From Malaciobacter halophilus (GTDB lineage: Bacteria; Campylobacterota; Campylobacteria; Campylobacterales; Arcobacteraceae), in assembly GCF_002837275.1 (NCBI RefSeq), contig NZ_NXIF01000023.1:62001-126000 (forward strand): DNA of 64,000 nt, given 5' to 3'. Position numbers and translations under genes: made by a program. Below are positions 35,296-44,865 of this stretch, in pieces (within the stretch, counting starts at the first letter, position 1; the number at the start of each line of letters is the position of its first letter). The notes beneath the pieces were generated by a model, which searched no databases, was not told the origin of the DNA, and saw only the letters and a list, made by a program, of their open reading frames with translations.

Positions 35296-35364
35296 AAGCA
35301 AAAAATAACGCTTTTATGCAAGATATGATAATATAAAAACAATTAATAATTTTAGGTTTGTGGT

Positions 35365-37749
35365 ATGTCAAAGAAAAATTTAACAGAACGAGATATTTGT
35401 ACAAAGTATATAACTCCAGCACTCATTGAGTCTGGCTGGAACTTACACTCTCAATTTAGAGAGGAGGTAACCTTTTTTACAAACGGTCGCATCTATGTTC
35501 ACGGTAAGATGGTACGCAGAGGTGAGCAAAAAAGAGCTGACTATATTCTTTACTATAAACCAAACATCCCAATAGCTATCATCGAAGCAAAAGACAACAA
35601 ACACAGCATCGGTGACGGTATGCAGCAAGGTCTAAGCTATGCAGAGATTTTAGACATACCTTTTGTATACAGTACAAACGGTGAAGGCTTTTTAGAGCAT
35701 GATCCAACATTAACTCATGGTGCACTTGAAAAAGAGATAACACTAGGTGATTTTCCATCTCCAGATGAGCTTTGGCAAAGATACAAAAAATACAGAGGTA
35801 TCGAGGAAGATGAAGCGGAAAAAGTGGCACTTTCTCCTTATTACATCGATGATCCAAAAAGAGAGCCAAGGTATTATCAAAAAAATGCCATCAATAGAAC
35901 TATAGAAGCAATTGCTAAGGGGCAAAAAAGAATCTTACTTGTAATGGCAACAGGTACTGGAAAAACTTACACCGCATTTCAGATTATCTATAGACTTTAT
36001 AAATCAAGAAAAGCCAAAAGGATCCTATTTTTAGCGGATAGAAACATACTTGTAGATCAAACAAAGATAGGAGACTTTAAACACTTCGGTGACAAGATGA
36101 CCAAAGTTACAAATAGAACTATCGATAAATCTTTTGAAATATATCTTTCCCTTTATCAAGCCATTACAGGCAACAGCGAAGAGAAAAAGATATTTAAAGA
36201 GTTTAGCCGTGACTTTTTTGATCTTATTGTCATAGACGAAGCACATCGTGGAAGTGCAGCAGAGGACAGCCAATGGAGAGAGATACTGGAGTATTTTGAC
36301 AGTGCTGTGCAAATAGGTCTTACTGCAACTCCAAAAGAGACAAAATATGTGAGCAATATCTCATACTTTGGTGAGCCAGTATATACATACTCTCTCAAAC
36401 AGGGAATAGATGACGGTTTCTTGGCTCCTTATAAAGTTATCCGATTATCGTTAGATAAAGATGTTGAAGGGTGGCGACCATACAACGGACAAACCGATGA
36501 TAAGGGTGAAGAGATCGAGGACAGAGAGTACAACACAAAAGACTTTGATAAAAACCTTATCCTTACTCAAAGAACTAATCTTGTAGCCAAAAAGGTTACT
36601 GAATATCTCAACGAAAATGATCCTTACATGAAAAGTATCGTCTTTTGTGTAGATATAGATCATGCAGAGCGGATGCGTCAAGCTCTTGTAAATGCGAACC
36701 CTGCTATGGCAAAAGAGAGTAGAAAATATGTTATGCGTATCACAGGCGACAATGAAGAAGGAAAAAAAGAACTAGATAACTTCATAGACCCAGAATCTAC
36801 ATACCCAGTCATCGCAACTACCTCAAAACTTATGACAACTGGTGTGGATGCTCAAACGACAGGGCTAATTGTGCTTGATAGCAACATCGGCTCAATGACA
36901 GAATTTAAGCAGATCATAGGCCGTGGTACTCGAATAAACGAGACTTACGGGAAACTCTATTTTACGATCATGGACTTTAGAAATGTGACAAGACTTTTTG
37001 CTGATCCAGACTTTGATGGTGACCCAGTACAAATTTATGAGCCAAAAGGTGATGACCCTATAACACCTCCAGAAGATGAGATACCAGAGGAGTTTAGTGA
37101 CACAGTAAACGAACCTACTGATGAGTCATACGGTGAAACTCCAGATGTGTCTATAACAGATGGTGAGGACGGCACTTCTAAACCTACTCGACACATAGTA
37201 AGCGGTGTAAAAGTAAAGGTTCTAAATAAAAGAGTGCAGTACATCGGAGCAGACGGTAAGCTCATCACAGAGTCACTTGTGGACTATAGTCGTAAAAACA
37301 TCAAAAAAGCCTATGCAAGTTTAGATGAGTTTTTACAAGAGTGGAGCACGGCAGAACAAAAAGAAGCGATAATCAAAGCTCTAAGCGATCAAGGTGTGTT
37401 TTTTGATGAACTTGAGAGTGAAGTTGGTAAAGAGGGGCTAGATCCGTTTGACCTTATATGTCATATAGCATTTGACAGACCAGCTCTTACAAGGGCAGAG
37501 CGTGCAGGCAAACTAAAGAAAAACAACTACTTTGAGAAATACACAGGCATTGCAAAAGAGGTTATAAACGCACTCTTAGACAAATATACCGAATCGGGCA
37601 TAGAGAGTATAGAAGATATATCAGTCTTAAAAGTACCGCCGTTTAACGAATACGGCACTATAAAAGAGCTTACAAAACTTTTTGGCGGTGGAAGAACTGG
37701 GTATCAGTCACTTATCAAAGAGATAGAACAACATTTATACGCATCATAA
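35365..37749 (+). CDS. hsdR: Type I restriction enzyme, R subunit
   Basis: 794 residues. N-terminal nuclease domain with a PD-(D/E)xK-like arrangement (RADYILYY, then IAIIEAKD, about 57-77). Walker A is MATGTGKT at about 193-200 and the helicase box is VIDEAHRG at about 288-295. A second helicase domain follows (TSKLMTTGVDAQTT, IIGRGTRI), and a C-terminal part as in EcoEI-type R subunits. It translocates DNA and cleaves unmodified sites. First gene of hsdR-M-S. Confidence 0.95.
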   Translation: MSKKNLTERDICTKYITPALIESGWNLHSQFREEVTFFTNGRIYVHGKMVRRGEQKRADYILYYKPNIPIAIIEAKDNKHSIGDGMQQGLSYAEILDIPFVYSTNGEGFLEHDPTLTHGALEKEITLGDFPSPDELWQRYKKYRGIEEDEAEKVALSPYYIDDPKREPRYYQKNAINRTIEAIAKGQKRILLVMATGTGKTYTAFQIIYRLYKSRKAKRILFLADRNILVDQTKIGDFKHFGDKMTKVTNRTIDKSFEIYLSLYQAITGNSEEKKIFKEFSRDFFDLIVIDEAHRGSAAEDSQWREILEYFDSAVQIGLTATPKETKYVSNISYFGEPVYTYSLKQGIDDGFLAPYKVIRLSLDKDVEGWRPYNGQTDDKGEEIEDREYNTKDFDKNLILTQRTNLVAKKVTEYLNENDPYMKSIVFCVDIDHAERMRQALVNANPAMAKESRKYVMRITGDNEEGKKELDNFIDPESTYPVIATTSKLMTTGVDAQTTGLIVLDSNIGSMTEFKQIIGRGTRINETYGKLYFTIMDFRNVTRLFADPDFDGDPVQIYEPKGDDPITPPEDEIPEEFSDTVNEPTDESYGETPDVSITDGEDGTSKPTRHIVSGVKVKVLNKRVQYIGADGKLITESLVDYSRKNIKKAYASLDEFLQEWSTAEQKEAIIKALSDQGVFFDELESEVGKEGLDPFDLICHIAFDRPALTRAERAGKLKKNNYFEKYTGIAKEVINALLDKYTESGIESIEDISVLKVPPFNEYGTIKELTKLFGGGRTGYQSLIKEIEQHLYAS

Positions 37750-37774
37750 CAATTTTAAAAGGAACAAATAAATT

Positions 37775-39205
37775 ATGGCAGATATTTCAAATATCGTAAA
37801 ATCAATTCAAAACATTATGAGAACAGATACGGGTGTTGATGGGGATGCTCAAAGAATTTCACAGCTTGTATGGATGCTTTTTCTAAAAGTATTTGACGCA
37901 AAAGAGGAAGAATTTGAACTAGAAAGTGAAAATTATAAATCTCCAATCCCTGAAAAACTTAGATGGAGAAGCTGGGCTACAGACGATGAGGGGCTTACGG
38001 GTGAAGAGCTTATGCTTTTTATAAACAACGAACTTTTTCCTACGCTAAAAGAGCTTGATATCACTACATCTAACGCTTACGCTCCACTTGTAAAAGGGAT
38101 GTTTGAAGATGCTTACAACTATATGAAGTCTGGAACTCTTTTAAGACAAGTAGTCAATAAACTTGAAGAGATAAACTTCGACAATCTCTCAGATAGACAC
38201 CTTTTCAATGACATGTACGAGCAGATACTTAAAGACCTTCAAAGTGCAGGAAACGCAGGAGAATACTATACGCCAAGAGCTGTGACAGAGTTTATAGTGC
38301 AGATGGTAGATCCAAAACTGGGTGAGAAAGTATTTGACCCTGCATGTGGAACAGGAGGGTTTCTAATCAGCTCCATAAACCACATCATGAAAAGCGATGT
38401 AAAAACTGCTGAAGATAAAAAGACACTAGAACATACGATCCAAGGGATAGAAAAAAAGCAGCTCCCTTACATGCTATGTCTTACCAACCTCATACTTCAC
38501 GATATAGAAACGCCAAACATCAGACACGATAACTCGCTCTCATACCCCCTAAAAGACATCACTCCAAATGAAAGAGTGGACTGCATCGTGGCAAATCCTC
38601 CTTTTGGAGGAACGGAAGAGCAAGGGATAGAAAACAATTTCCCAGCAAGTTACCGTACAAGAGAAACAGCAGACCTGTTTTTACTGCTTTTTATACAGAT
38701 GTTAAAACCAAGAGGAAGAGCTGGGATAGTTCTGCCAGACGGTACGCTTTTTGGTGATGGTGTAACTGCAAGGATAAAAGAGAAACTTCTTGGAGAGTGT
38801 AACCTACACACTATAGTAAGACTTCCAAACGGGATATTTGCTCCATATACGGACATAAACACAAACTTGCTTTTCTTCACAAAAGGGGAACCGACAAAAG
38901 AGATCTGGTACTACGAGCAGCCACTTCCACAAGGGTATAAAAAATACACCAAAACAAAGCCTGTAAAACTGCAAGATTTTGATGAGCTGAAAAGCTGGTG
39001 GAATGATAGAGCTGAAAATGAACAAGCTTACAAAGTAGATATAGACACTATCAAAGCAAATAATTTTAACATCGATGTAAAAAATCCTCATAAGGGTGAA
39101 GAAGAGGAAGAACTTACAACAAATGAGATTATAGATAAGATCGAAGCTTCGATGAGTAAAAGTGTTGAACTACTAGAGCAAATTAGAAAAGAGGCTCAAG
39201 AGTAA
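37775..39205 (+). CDS. hsdM: Type I modification methylase, M subunit
   Basis: 476 residues. N-terminal helical HsdM domain, SAM-binding motif FDPACGTGGFL at about 187-197, and the N6-adenine catalytic motif NPPFGG at about 273-278. The C-terminus is a short helix that contacts HsdS. It methylates the adenine of the target and forms M2S1 with HsdS. Its stop codon overlaps the hsdS start. Confidence 0.95.
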   Translation: MADISNIVKSIQNIMRTDTGVDGDAQRISQLVWMLFLKVFDAKEEEFELESENYKSPIPEKLRWRSWATDDEGLTGEELMLFINNELFPTLKELDITTSNAYAPLVKGMFEDAYNYMKSGTLLRQVVNKLEEINFDNLSDRHLFNDMYEQILKDLQSAGNAGEYYTPRAVTEFIVQMVDPKLGEKVFDPACGTGGFLISSINHIMKSDVKTAEDKKTLEHTIQGIEKKQLPYMLCLTNLILHDIETPNIRHDNSLSYPLKDITPNERVDCIVANPPFGGTEEQGIENNFPASYRTRETADLFLLLFIQMLKPRGRAGIVLPDGTLFGDGVTARIKEKLLGECNLHTIVRLPNGIFAPYTDINTNLLFFTKGEPTKEIWYYEQPLPQGYKKYTKTKPVKLQDFDELKSWWNDRAENEQAYKVDIDTIKANNFNIDVKNPHKGEEEEELTTNEIIDKIEASMSKSVELLEQIRKEAQE

Positions 39206-41097
39206 TGAACTCGAAAATACAAGCAATAAGTTCATTTTTAACAGAGCGGAAAGAACGATTAACACCAGACGAAGCAAATAAACTCAATTTAAAACGGATT
39301 GAGAAAATAGATTTTAGCGGACAAATTCATCTAGTAGAAAACAAACCTACAAAAACAGGTATGATAGTTGTCAAAAAAGGCGATTTGGTAATCTCTGGTA
39401 TAAATGTAGCTAAAGGAGCTTTGGCAGTATATGAGGGTGATGAAGATGTTGTTGCGACTATTCATTATTCTTCTTATAGCTTTGATAAAGAGAAGATAGA
39501 TATAAATTTTTTAAAATGGTTTTTAAAAAGTCCAGCATTTGTAGATGCTCTTGAAGAACAAACAGGTAGAGGAATAAAAACTGAGATAAAAGCTAAAAAG
39601 TTTTTGTCTTTAAAAATACCTATCCCTACACTGAATGAGCAGAAAAAAATTGAATCTAATCTCAATAAGTTTGAAGAAAAATATAATAAGGTTTCAGAAG
39701 AACTCGAAATACAATCAGAACTTATAAATAAACTTAGAAGCTCAATACTTAGTGATGCAGTAAGCGGTAAGTTAGTCCCACAAGATCCAAATGATGAAAG
39801 TGCTGAAGTCTTACTAGAAAAGATAAAAGCAGAAAAAGAGAAGCTCATCAAAGAGGGAAAAATAAAAAAACAAAAACCTCTACTGCCAATAAGTGAAGAT
39901 GAAATACCTTATAAACTTCCAGATGGATGGGTTTGGTGTAGATTAAGGGATGTTAGTAAATATATTACAGATGGAGAACATCAAACACCGCCAAGAATAA
40001 GCTTTGGTAAAAAACTCTTATCTGCTAAAAATGTTCGTGATGGATTTTTAGATTATGATAATTGTGACTATATTTCAGAAGAACATTATGAAAAAGCTAG
40101 AAATAGATGTTTACCAGAAATAGGAGACTTACTCATTGTATCTGTTGGAGGTACTATAGGAAGAACAAGTCTAATCCTTGAAAATAGTGATTTTGCTTTA
40201 GTTAGAAGTGTTGCCTTGATCAAACCATTGTTTATTTCTTCTGAATACTTGAGAGTTGTTTTAAATTCCAAACTTTTACAAGATATGATAAATTTGACTA
40301 AAAGAGGTGGAGCACAGCCTTGTTTATATCTTACATCGATCAATCAGTTTTTATTCCCTTTACCATCTCTGGAGGAACAAAAACGAATAGTTGAAAAAGT
40401 AGAAAAACTTATGGCTACATGTGATGCATTGGAACTTGAAGTACAAAAAAGCAAAAGGCAAACAGAAAAACTAATGCAAAGCGTACTTAAAGAGGCGTTT
40501 TCTAACTCAGATACATCAAAAAGTGAGAAGAAAGAACGAAAAGCTTCAAAAGCTTTTCAAAGAAGTGTTTTAGCAGCATATCTTGTAGATAATAGCCTTG
40601 AAGACAAGTATTTTGGTCATGTAAAACTTCAAAAAATGCTTTTTATGTGTGAAGCGGTGAACAGTTTGGATTTTGACTCAAATTACAAACGACATGCAAT
40701 GGGACCGTATGATCCAAAACTTATACGCTCAGTAGATTCTCAACTCAAAAGAAGTAAATGGTTTGAATGTAAAAAAATGGATGGAGATAAAGGAAGATAT
40801 GTTTATTCACCTTTAGAAAAACAAGATGAGTATAAAAAATATTTAGATAGATATTTCAACCTTGAAAACATAGAAAAAATGTTTGCTCTTATGAAACCAA
40901 TGACTACACTTCAAGCTGAGATAGTTGCTACTCTTTATAGCGTGTATAAAGATTTAAAACCTACGCAACAAAATATCTCAAGTCAAATGTTAATCGAAGA
41001 AGCAAGAAACAATTGGCATGATAGAAAAAAGACTATTGAAGTAAAAAAATGGGAAAGAGCTATTGAGTGGATGAGAGAAAAACAACTCATTAGTTAG
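39205..41097 (+). CDS. hsdS: Type I specificity subunit with an added C-terminal domain
   Basis: 630 residues; usual HsdS is about 400-450. Two target-recognition domains are visible (about 1-140 and 235-395), each followed by a coiled-coil conserved region (LNEQKKIESNLNKFEEKY; LEEQKRIVEKVEKLMATCDALE). From about residue 450 comes an extra domain of about 180 residues (FGHVKLQKMLFMCEAVN, then RHAMGPYDPKLIRSV) resembling SocA/DUF4065 Panacea-type domains. The core sets methylation specificity. The role of the extension is unknown. Confidence 0.9.
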   Translation: MNSKIQAISSFLTERKERLTPDEANKLNLKRIEKIDFSGQIHLVENKPTKTGMIVVKKGDLVISGINVAKGALAVYEGDEDVVATIHYSSYSFDKEKIDINFLKWFLKSPAFVDALEEQTGRGIKTEIKAKKFLSLKIPIPTLNEQKKIESNLNKFEEKYNKVSEELEIQSELINKLRSSILSDAVSGKLVPQDPNDESAEVLLEKIKAEKEKLIKEGKIKKQKPLLPISEDEIPYKLPDGWVWCRLRDVSKYITDGEHQTPPRISFGKKLLSAKNVRDGFLDYDNCDYISEEHYEKARNRCLPEIGDLLIVSVGGTIGRTSLILENSDFALVRSVALIKPLFISSEYLRVVLNSKLLQDMINLTKRGGAQPCLYLTSINQFLFPLPSLEEQKRIVEKVEKLMATCDALELEVQKSKRQTEKLMQSVLKEAFSNSDTSKSEKKERKASKAFQRSVLAAYLVDNSLEDKYFGHVKLQKMLFMCEAVNSLDFDSNYKRHAMGPYDPKLIRSVDSQLKRSKWFECKKMDGDKGRYVYSPLEKQDEYKKYLDRYFNLENIEKMFALMKPMTTLQAEIVATLYSVYKDLKPTQQNISSQMLIEEARNNWHDRKKTIEVKKWERAIEWMREKQLIS

Positions 41098-41108
41098 GAG
41101 AATAAGTT

Positions 41109-41957
41109 ATGAAAAACATTAATTTTAATTTATATCGTTATCAAATTTTGCCAAAAGACAGATATTTTCAAGGAAGTTTATTTGGAGAGATCAAAACGGT
41201 CGAAGATTTGATTGCCCAGAAAAATAATTTGTTTTATAGTTCTATCAAAACTATTATTAACTGGAAAGGCAAGAAAAGCTCTCTCAAGGGGCAGCTGGAG
41301 TATGACCAAGATGATTTTTTACTTTTTCGGTTTGCTCCTAAAAGAACGACAAAAATAGAAAATGAAAATTTTGAAGAAGAGCAGCTTGAGAACTGGCCGT
41401 CTATTTTAGTCGGTATTTGGAATCATCCAGAAAAACAGATGATTATGATCCAAGACAGGAAAGTAGCATTTTCGGATACAAAAGTAGTTTTGAAAATTTT
41501 AGCAGAGTCAATCAACAATGTTTTAGAGTCAAAACAGCTCAAACTTTACGGGGAGCCTATTTTTCATAAAGAAGCTTTTTGGAGCATCATTGAACAGTAT
41601 GATAGAAAGATAAAAAATATCAAATTTGAACTTATTACTCCAAATATGGCAAATATCTCTGGAGTTTTAAGTGATGACCTTAAAAACTTGGCAAAAGGAA
41701 CAAATACTGCAAAAACATTACTAGAAATTGATGCAGATGATGACTCAACGCTTCATATAGATCAGCAAAATAAACAAGTGGGAGACCTTGTTGAGTATGC
41801 TAGTGAGGGTGGTGGTAATATCTCTCTAAAAGCAAAAGGTGTTAAAAAAAGAATTCAAACAGCAAATGCCGTGAAGTCGGTAGAGATAGGAGAAATTGAA
41901 ATTTCTGGTGATAATGCAGAAAGGATTGCAGAGATTTTGAAAAGAGCATTAGAATGA
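41109..41957 (+). CDS. Unrecognised cytosolic protein in the hsd operon
   Basis: 282 residues, no signal or membrane segment. Notable stretches are YRYQILPKDRYFQGSLFGEI at the start, ENWPSILVGIWNHPEKQM at about 96-113, FELITPNMANISGVLSDDLK at about 177, and a Gly-rich YASEGGGNISLKAKGVKKRI near 235. It starts 11 bases after hsdS with a GGAG ribosome site and overlaps the following membrane-protein gene by ATGA. It could be the sensor or partner of that protein. No family named with confidence. Confidence 0.7.
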   Translation: MKNINFNLYRYQILPKDRYFQGSLFGEIKTVEDLIAQKNNLFYSSIKTIINWKGKKSSLKGQLEYDQDDFLLFRFAPKRTTKIENENFEEEQLENWPSILVGIWNHPEKQMIMIQDRKVAFSDTKVVLKILAESINNVLESKQLKLYGEPIFHKEAFWSIIEQYDRKIKNIKFELITPNMANISGVLSDDLKNLAKGTNTAKTLLEIDADDDSTLHIDQQNKQVGDLVEYASEGGGNISLKAKGVKKRIQTANAVKSVEIGEIEISGDNAERIAEILKRALE

Positions 41958-42391
41958 AAAATAATATCATTTTCAATATTTTACTTTCAATCGGTGCTGG
42001 TTATTTACTTACAGAGTTACAGTCATTTTTAGGTACAACATACTTGACAAGTTTTTTGAAGCAAAATCTTATTACCTTGCTTGTTGCCTTGATAGCTATC
42101 AATTCTGCTACATTAAGTATAGTATTGACAAAAGTGAGAGAGCTATTAGATAAAAGTGGGCAGCAAGGAGCTTTTGCTAACACAAAAAGGCAGATGATTT
42201 TATCTGTAAATGAACAGGTCGTACTTATTGTCGTAGCAATGCTGTTGTTGATAGTGCAAGATTCTGATTTTATAAAATCACATGTAGAGTATGTGACTTT
42301 TTTGAATGTGTTGATTATTGGATGTTTTGTATATGCCTTGAGAATTTTACATGATACGGCTAAAAGCGTTTTTGTGATTTTAGATTACTGA
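41954..42391 (+). CDS. Small four-helix membrane protein in the hsd operon
   Basis: 145 residues with four predicted membrane helices (about 5-25, 38-60, 86-106 and 114-134). Between helices 2 and 3 is a basic cytoplasmic loop (TKVRELLDKSGQQGAFANTK). It starts within the stop codon of the preceding gene (ATGA), so the two are likely made together. The form resembles small membrane effectors of abortive defence systems, but no homology is recognised. Confidence 0.7.
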   Translation: MKNNIIFNILLSIGAGYLLTELQSFLGTTYLTSFLKQNLITLLVALIAINSATLSIVLTKVRELLDKSGQQGAFANTKRQMILSVNEQVVLIVVAMLLLIVQDSDFIKSHVEYVTFLNVLIIGCFVYALRILHDTAKSVFVILDY

Positions 42392-42406
42392 TAAAGGAGA
42401 TATAGA

Positions 42407-43015
42407 ATGAATTTTCAATTTAAAAACTGGAAAGCTTTTAGAGATCAGTTGAAGTTACAAGACATCAAGATAGTAACTTTTGATTTTGCATATGAAAAAT
42501 GTGAATTTAAAATTATATACTCCATGGAACAAAATGCTTTTTATATTGCCAAAAGAGGTACACAGACAGTTTTTGTTTTATTTTTGGATTGGTACAAAAT
42601 TACAGATAGCATAAATAAAGACGCATACGATCAATTAAAAGTGTGTAAAGACCAGCCATTTGACCCTAAAAAGCCATACAACCCATTTGATTTTTTACTA
42701 GCCTTAGATAATCACTTAAAAGAAAATGTTAAATTTAAAAAGACAACAAAGACGGAATATTTTACAACGACTAAAAAAGCTATTCCTGATGAAGAGAAGA
42801 TATATTTTCAAAGATGGATTCCACATCTAAATGATAATAAAAATGTAACTGATAAAAATCTTGAAAAAGTTAAAAAAATTTTGGGTTTTCATTATGCAAC
42901 TTTTTGTAAAGAGAACAATGTAAGTGTAGGGTTTACAAATATTCCAAATGACTTGTCTTTTGAAGTAATTGAAGATCCTAAAAAAGTTTTAGATGAACAA
43001 AAGAAAAAATTATAA
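42407..43015 (+). CDS. Unrecognised protein, last gene of the hsd-linked operon
   Basis: 202 residues, soluble, Lys- and aromatic-rich (VFVLFLDWYKITDS; KPYNPFDFLLALDNHL; FQRWIPHL), with a likely alpha/beta N-terminal half and a charged C-terminal tail. The ribosome site AAAGGAGATATAGA precedes the ATG, 15 bases after the membrane-protein gene. An inverted repeat follows the stop. No family recognised. Confidence 0.65.
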   Translation: MNFQFKNWKAFRDQLKLQDIKIVTFDFAYEKCEFKIIYSMEQNAFYIAKRGTQTVFVLFLDWYKITDSINKDAYDQLKVCKDQPFDPKKPYNPFDFLLALDNHLKENVKFKKTTKTEYFTTTKKAIPDEEKIYFQRWIPHLNDNKNVTDKNLEKVKKILGFHYATFCKENNVSVGFTNIPNDLSFEVIEDPKKVLDEQKKKL

Positions 43016-43400
43016 AAAGTTTGTCAACACCGTTGTTGACAGGCAGTTTTCACTTAAGCAAAATCTAAAAAAACATACTTTAAAATTTGACCGTTGATGA
43101 CCTTTATAGGGCATCACAAACACGAGCTGAAAAAGCTAGACAATTAAAGACACTAGGTTTCGTAAGGGTTGCCTTTTGTCAGACCATGAATAAATACGAT
43201 GATGTATAATGAAGATAAATTAATATATGTAGACCAAGATCTACAATGTGCGCGCAAAATTAAAATTAAGATGATGAAAATACCTCGGGACGGTAATGGA
43301 GTTCCCGCTTTGATAAATTATTTTTAAACCCTTCAAGTTCAATCAAAGACCAATGTGAAAAATGTGAGAAATGGAAAAATGAAAATGTAAGTTTTTTCAG
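43016..43400. other. Non-coding gap between cargo operon and integration module
   Basis: No convincing gene. TGTCAACA / TGTTGACA form perfect 8-bp arms with a 4-base loop at 43022-43041, six bases past the previous stop, perhaps a terminator. A 40-codon frame with a TTG start at 43087-43209 (ASQTRAEKARQLKTLGFVRV inside) may be a small gene or gene remnant. The rest shows no clear structure apart from loose AATG-rich repeats near 43350-43390. Confidence 0.4.
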
Positions 43401-43420
43401 CTCCTAATTAAATTTAGGAG
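43401..43420 (+). promoter_or_regulatory. Hairpin over the ribosome site of the AlpA-like gene
   Basis: CTCCTAA / TTAGGAG make perfect 7-bp arms with a 6-base loop. The right arm contains the AGGAG ribosome site seven bases before the ATG at 43427. Folding would hide the site, suggesting translation control of the integration-module operon. Confidence 0.5.
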
Positions 43421-43426
43421 TTATCC

Positions 43427-43663
43427 ATGTCTAACAATATTTATAAGTCTCTTTACCTCGATTACGGCTATATGTTGAGTAAAAATGACTTGGCAGAAGT
43501 TCTTAAGGTGAGCCTTTCTACGATAAACAGAAGGCTTAAAAACGGTAAACTACCACCTCACACAAACATTGGCAACAGAGTTTTGTTCCCGACTGAGGGA
43601 GTAGCAGTATTTCTTACTCATGTGAGTGATTGTCAGCTTGCAGTTGCAGGAGGTGAACTATGA
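43427..43663 (+). CDS. AlpA/excisionase-like HTH protein
   Basis: 78 residues. MerR/HTH_17-like fold: MLSKNDLAEVLKVSLSTINRRLKNGKLPPH, then a wing (IGNRVLFPTEGVAVFL). Proteins of this kind act as excisionases or activators in integrated islands. It overlaps the ATPase gene by ATGA and heads a four-gene chain ending in the integrase, which supports a recombination-directionality or activator role. Confidence 0.75.
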   Translation: MSNNIYKSLYLDYGYMLSKNDLAEVLKVSLSTINRRLKNGKLPPHTNIGNRVLFPTEGVAVFLTHVSDCQLAVAGGEL

Positions 43664-44865
43664 AGTCCCTCCAAAAAGCAAAAACAAGAATACAGCAGCT
43701 AAAAGGTCTCCCTTATCTCGTCATAGAAGCCAAAGCATTTTTAGAAAAATTTGGCGAGTTTTTGAGTGAAGATGAGAAAAATGAGATCACTCAAGAGATC
43801 CAAGAAGCTCAAAACATCAAACTGACATCTAAAAAACCTCTTCAAGAGCGTTTTAAAAGTCACTTCTATACTTATGAAGAGATCAAAAATGCACCTGCTA
43901 CAAGATGGCTTGTGCAAGACCTGATTCCATCAAGTTCCATCGGCGTGATGATAGGAGATAGCGGTGTCGGTAAAACGACCGTAGTATTACATATATGCAC
44001 CACTATTTTAACTACCAAAGCAAATGTCTATATCTACATGATCGACGGTGATATGAACCAAACCAAGATCAAAGAGAGTGAAGCATACCCTCTGCTTAGA
44101 AAGTTTCCTAAAAGATTTATCTATGCAGGAAAACAAACAGGCGGTGATTTTTCAGAATTTGTTCAAGAGTTATTAACTGAAATTGTTGAAGAGCAGATGA
44201 AGCATCCAGATAGAGAGTACTTTGTCATCCAAGATTCACTGATGCTTACTGTCCCTAAAAAACGGGGTTTTGTGGATACACAAAAACTTTACTTCTATGA
44301 AAAGATACTGCGAAGTGTGGGAGGGAGTACGCTTTTTATCCATCATCTAAATAAAGACGGAAACTTTGCAGACTCTCAGCAGATCATCAACTATGCGGAT
44401 TATTCGTTTTCTATCACGAGAAATAAGTTTAACTCTACGATACTTTTACATCCGCAAAAAGCTAGTAGATACGCCATAGAGGGCAAAGCATTTCTAACCG
44501 AAGATAGAAAGATAGTCAAAGAGGTTGAGTATGAAGCGGTTAACATCGAACCTCGTGAATCAAAATTTGTCTCTTATGTGCTAGAAGCTCTTGAAGATGG
44601 AGAGATGAACCAAAGTGAGATCATCTCCCACTTGGAGAAAATGCGATTTTTCAGTGAGTACAAAGTCGGCCAGAAAAAGGCTACAAAGTGGCTTACGGTT
44701 TGGGGTGATAAGGGAAAATGGAGCTATGAACGACGACCAGATCAAAAAAATGCCATCTATTTTTGGATAGAGCAAAACAAGTCTGAAAAAGTGGAAAACT
44801 TGCAGAACTTGAAAAACTGCAAAACTACTTTAAGCGACTCCGTAAAAGGAGTTTGTGATGAGTGA
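43660..44865 (+). CDS. RecA-fold ATPase of the RepA/AAA_25 type
   Basis: 401 residues. Walker A GDSGVGKTT at about 103-111 and Walker B-like IYMIDGDMNQTK at about 126. Further features are QDSLMLTVPKKRG and LFIHHLNKDG, as in phage/plasmid hexameric helicase-like ATPases. The C-terminal part carries a winged-helix-like region (KATKWLTVWGDKGKWSY). It may help replicate the excised element. It overlaps both neighbouring genes. Confidence 0.78.
   Translation: MKSLQKAKTRIQQLKGLPYLVIEAKAFLEKFGEFLSEDEKNEITQEIQEAQNIKLTSKKPLQERFKSHFYTYEEIKNAPATRWLVQDLIPSSSIGVMIGDSGVGKTTVVLHICTTILTTKANVYIYMIDGDMNQTKIKESEAYPLLRKFPKRFIYAGKQTGGDFSEFVQELLTEIVEEQMKHPDREYFVIQDSLMLTVPKKRGFVDTQKLYFYEKILRSVGGSTLFIHHLNKDGNFADSQQIINYADYSFSITRNKFNSTILLHPQKASRYAIEGKAFLTEDRKIVKEVEYEAVNIEPRESKFVSYVLEALEDGEMNQSEIISHLEKMRFFSEYKVGQKKATKWLTVWGDKGKWSYERRPDQKNAIYFWIEQNKSEKVENLQNLKNCKTTLSDSVKGVCDE

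Noticed and set aside
43087-43209. 40-codon frame with TTG start in the gap before the integration module
   Set aside because: No ribosome site and no recognised family; could be a gene remnant. Noted in the gap entry but not called as a gene.
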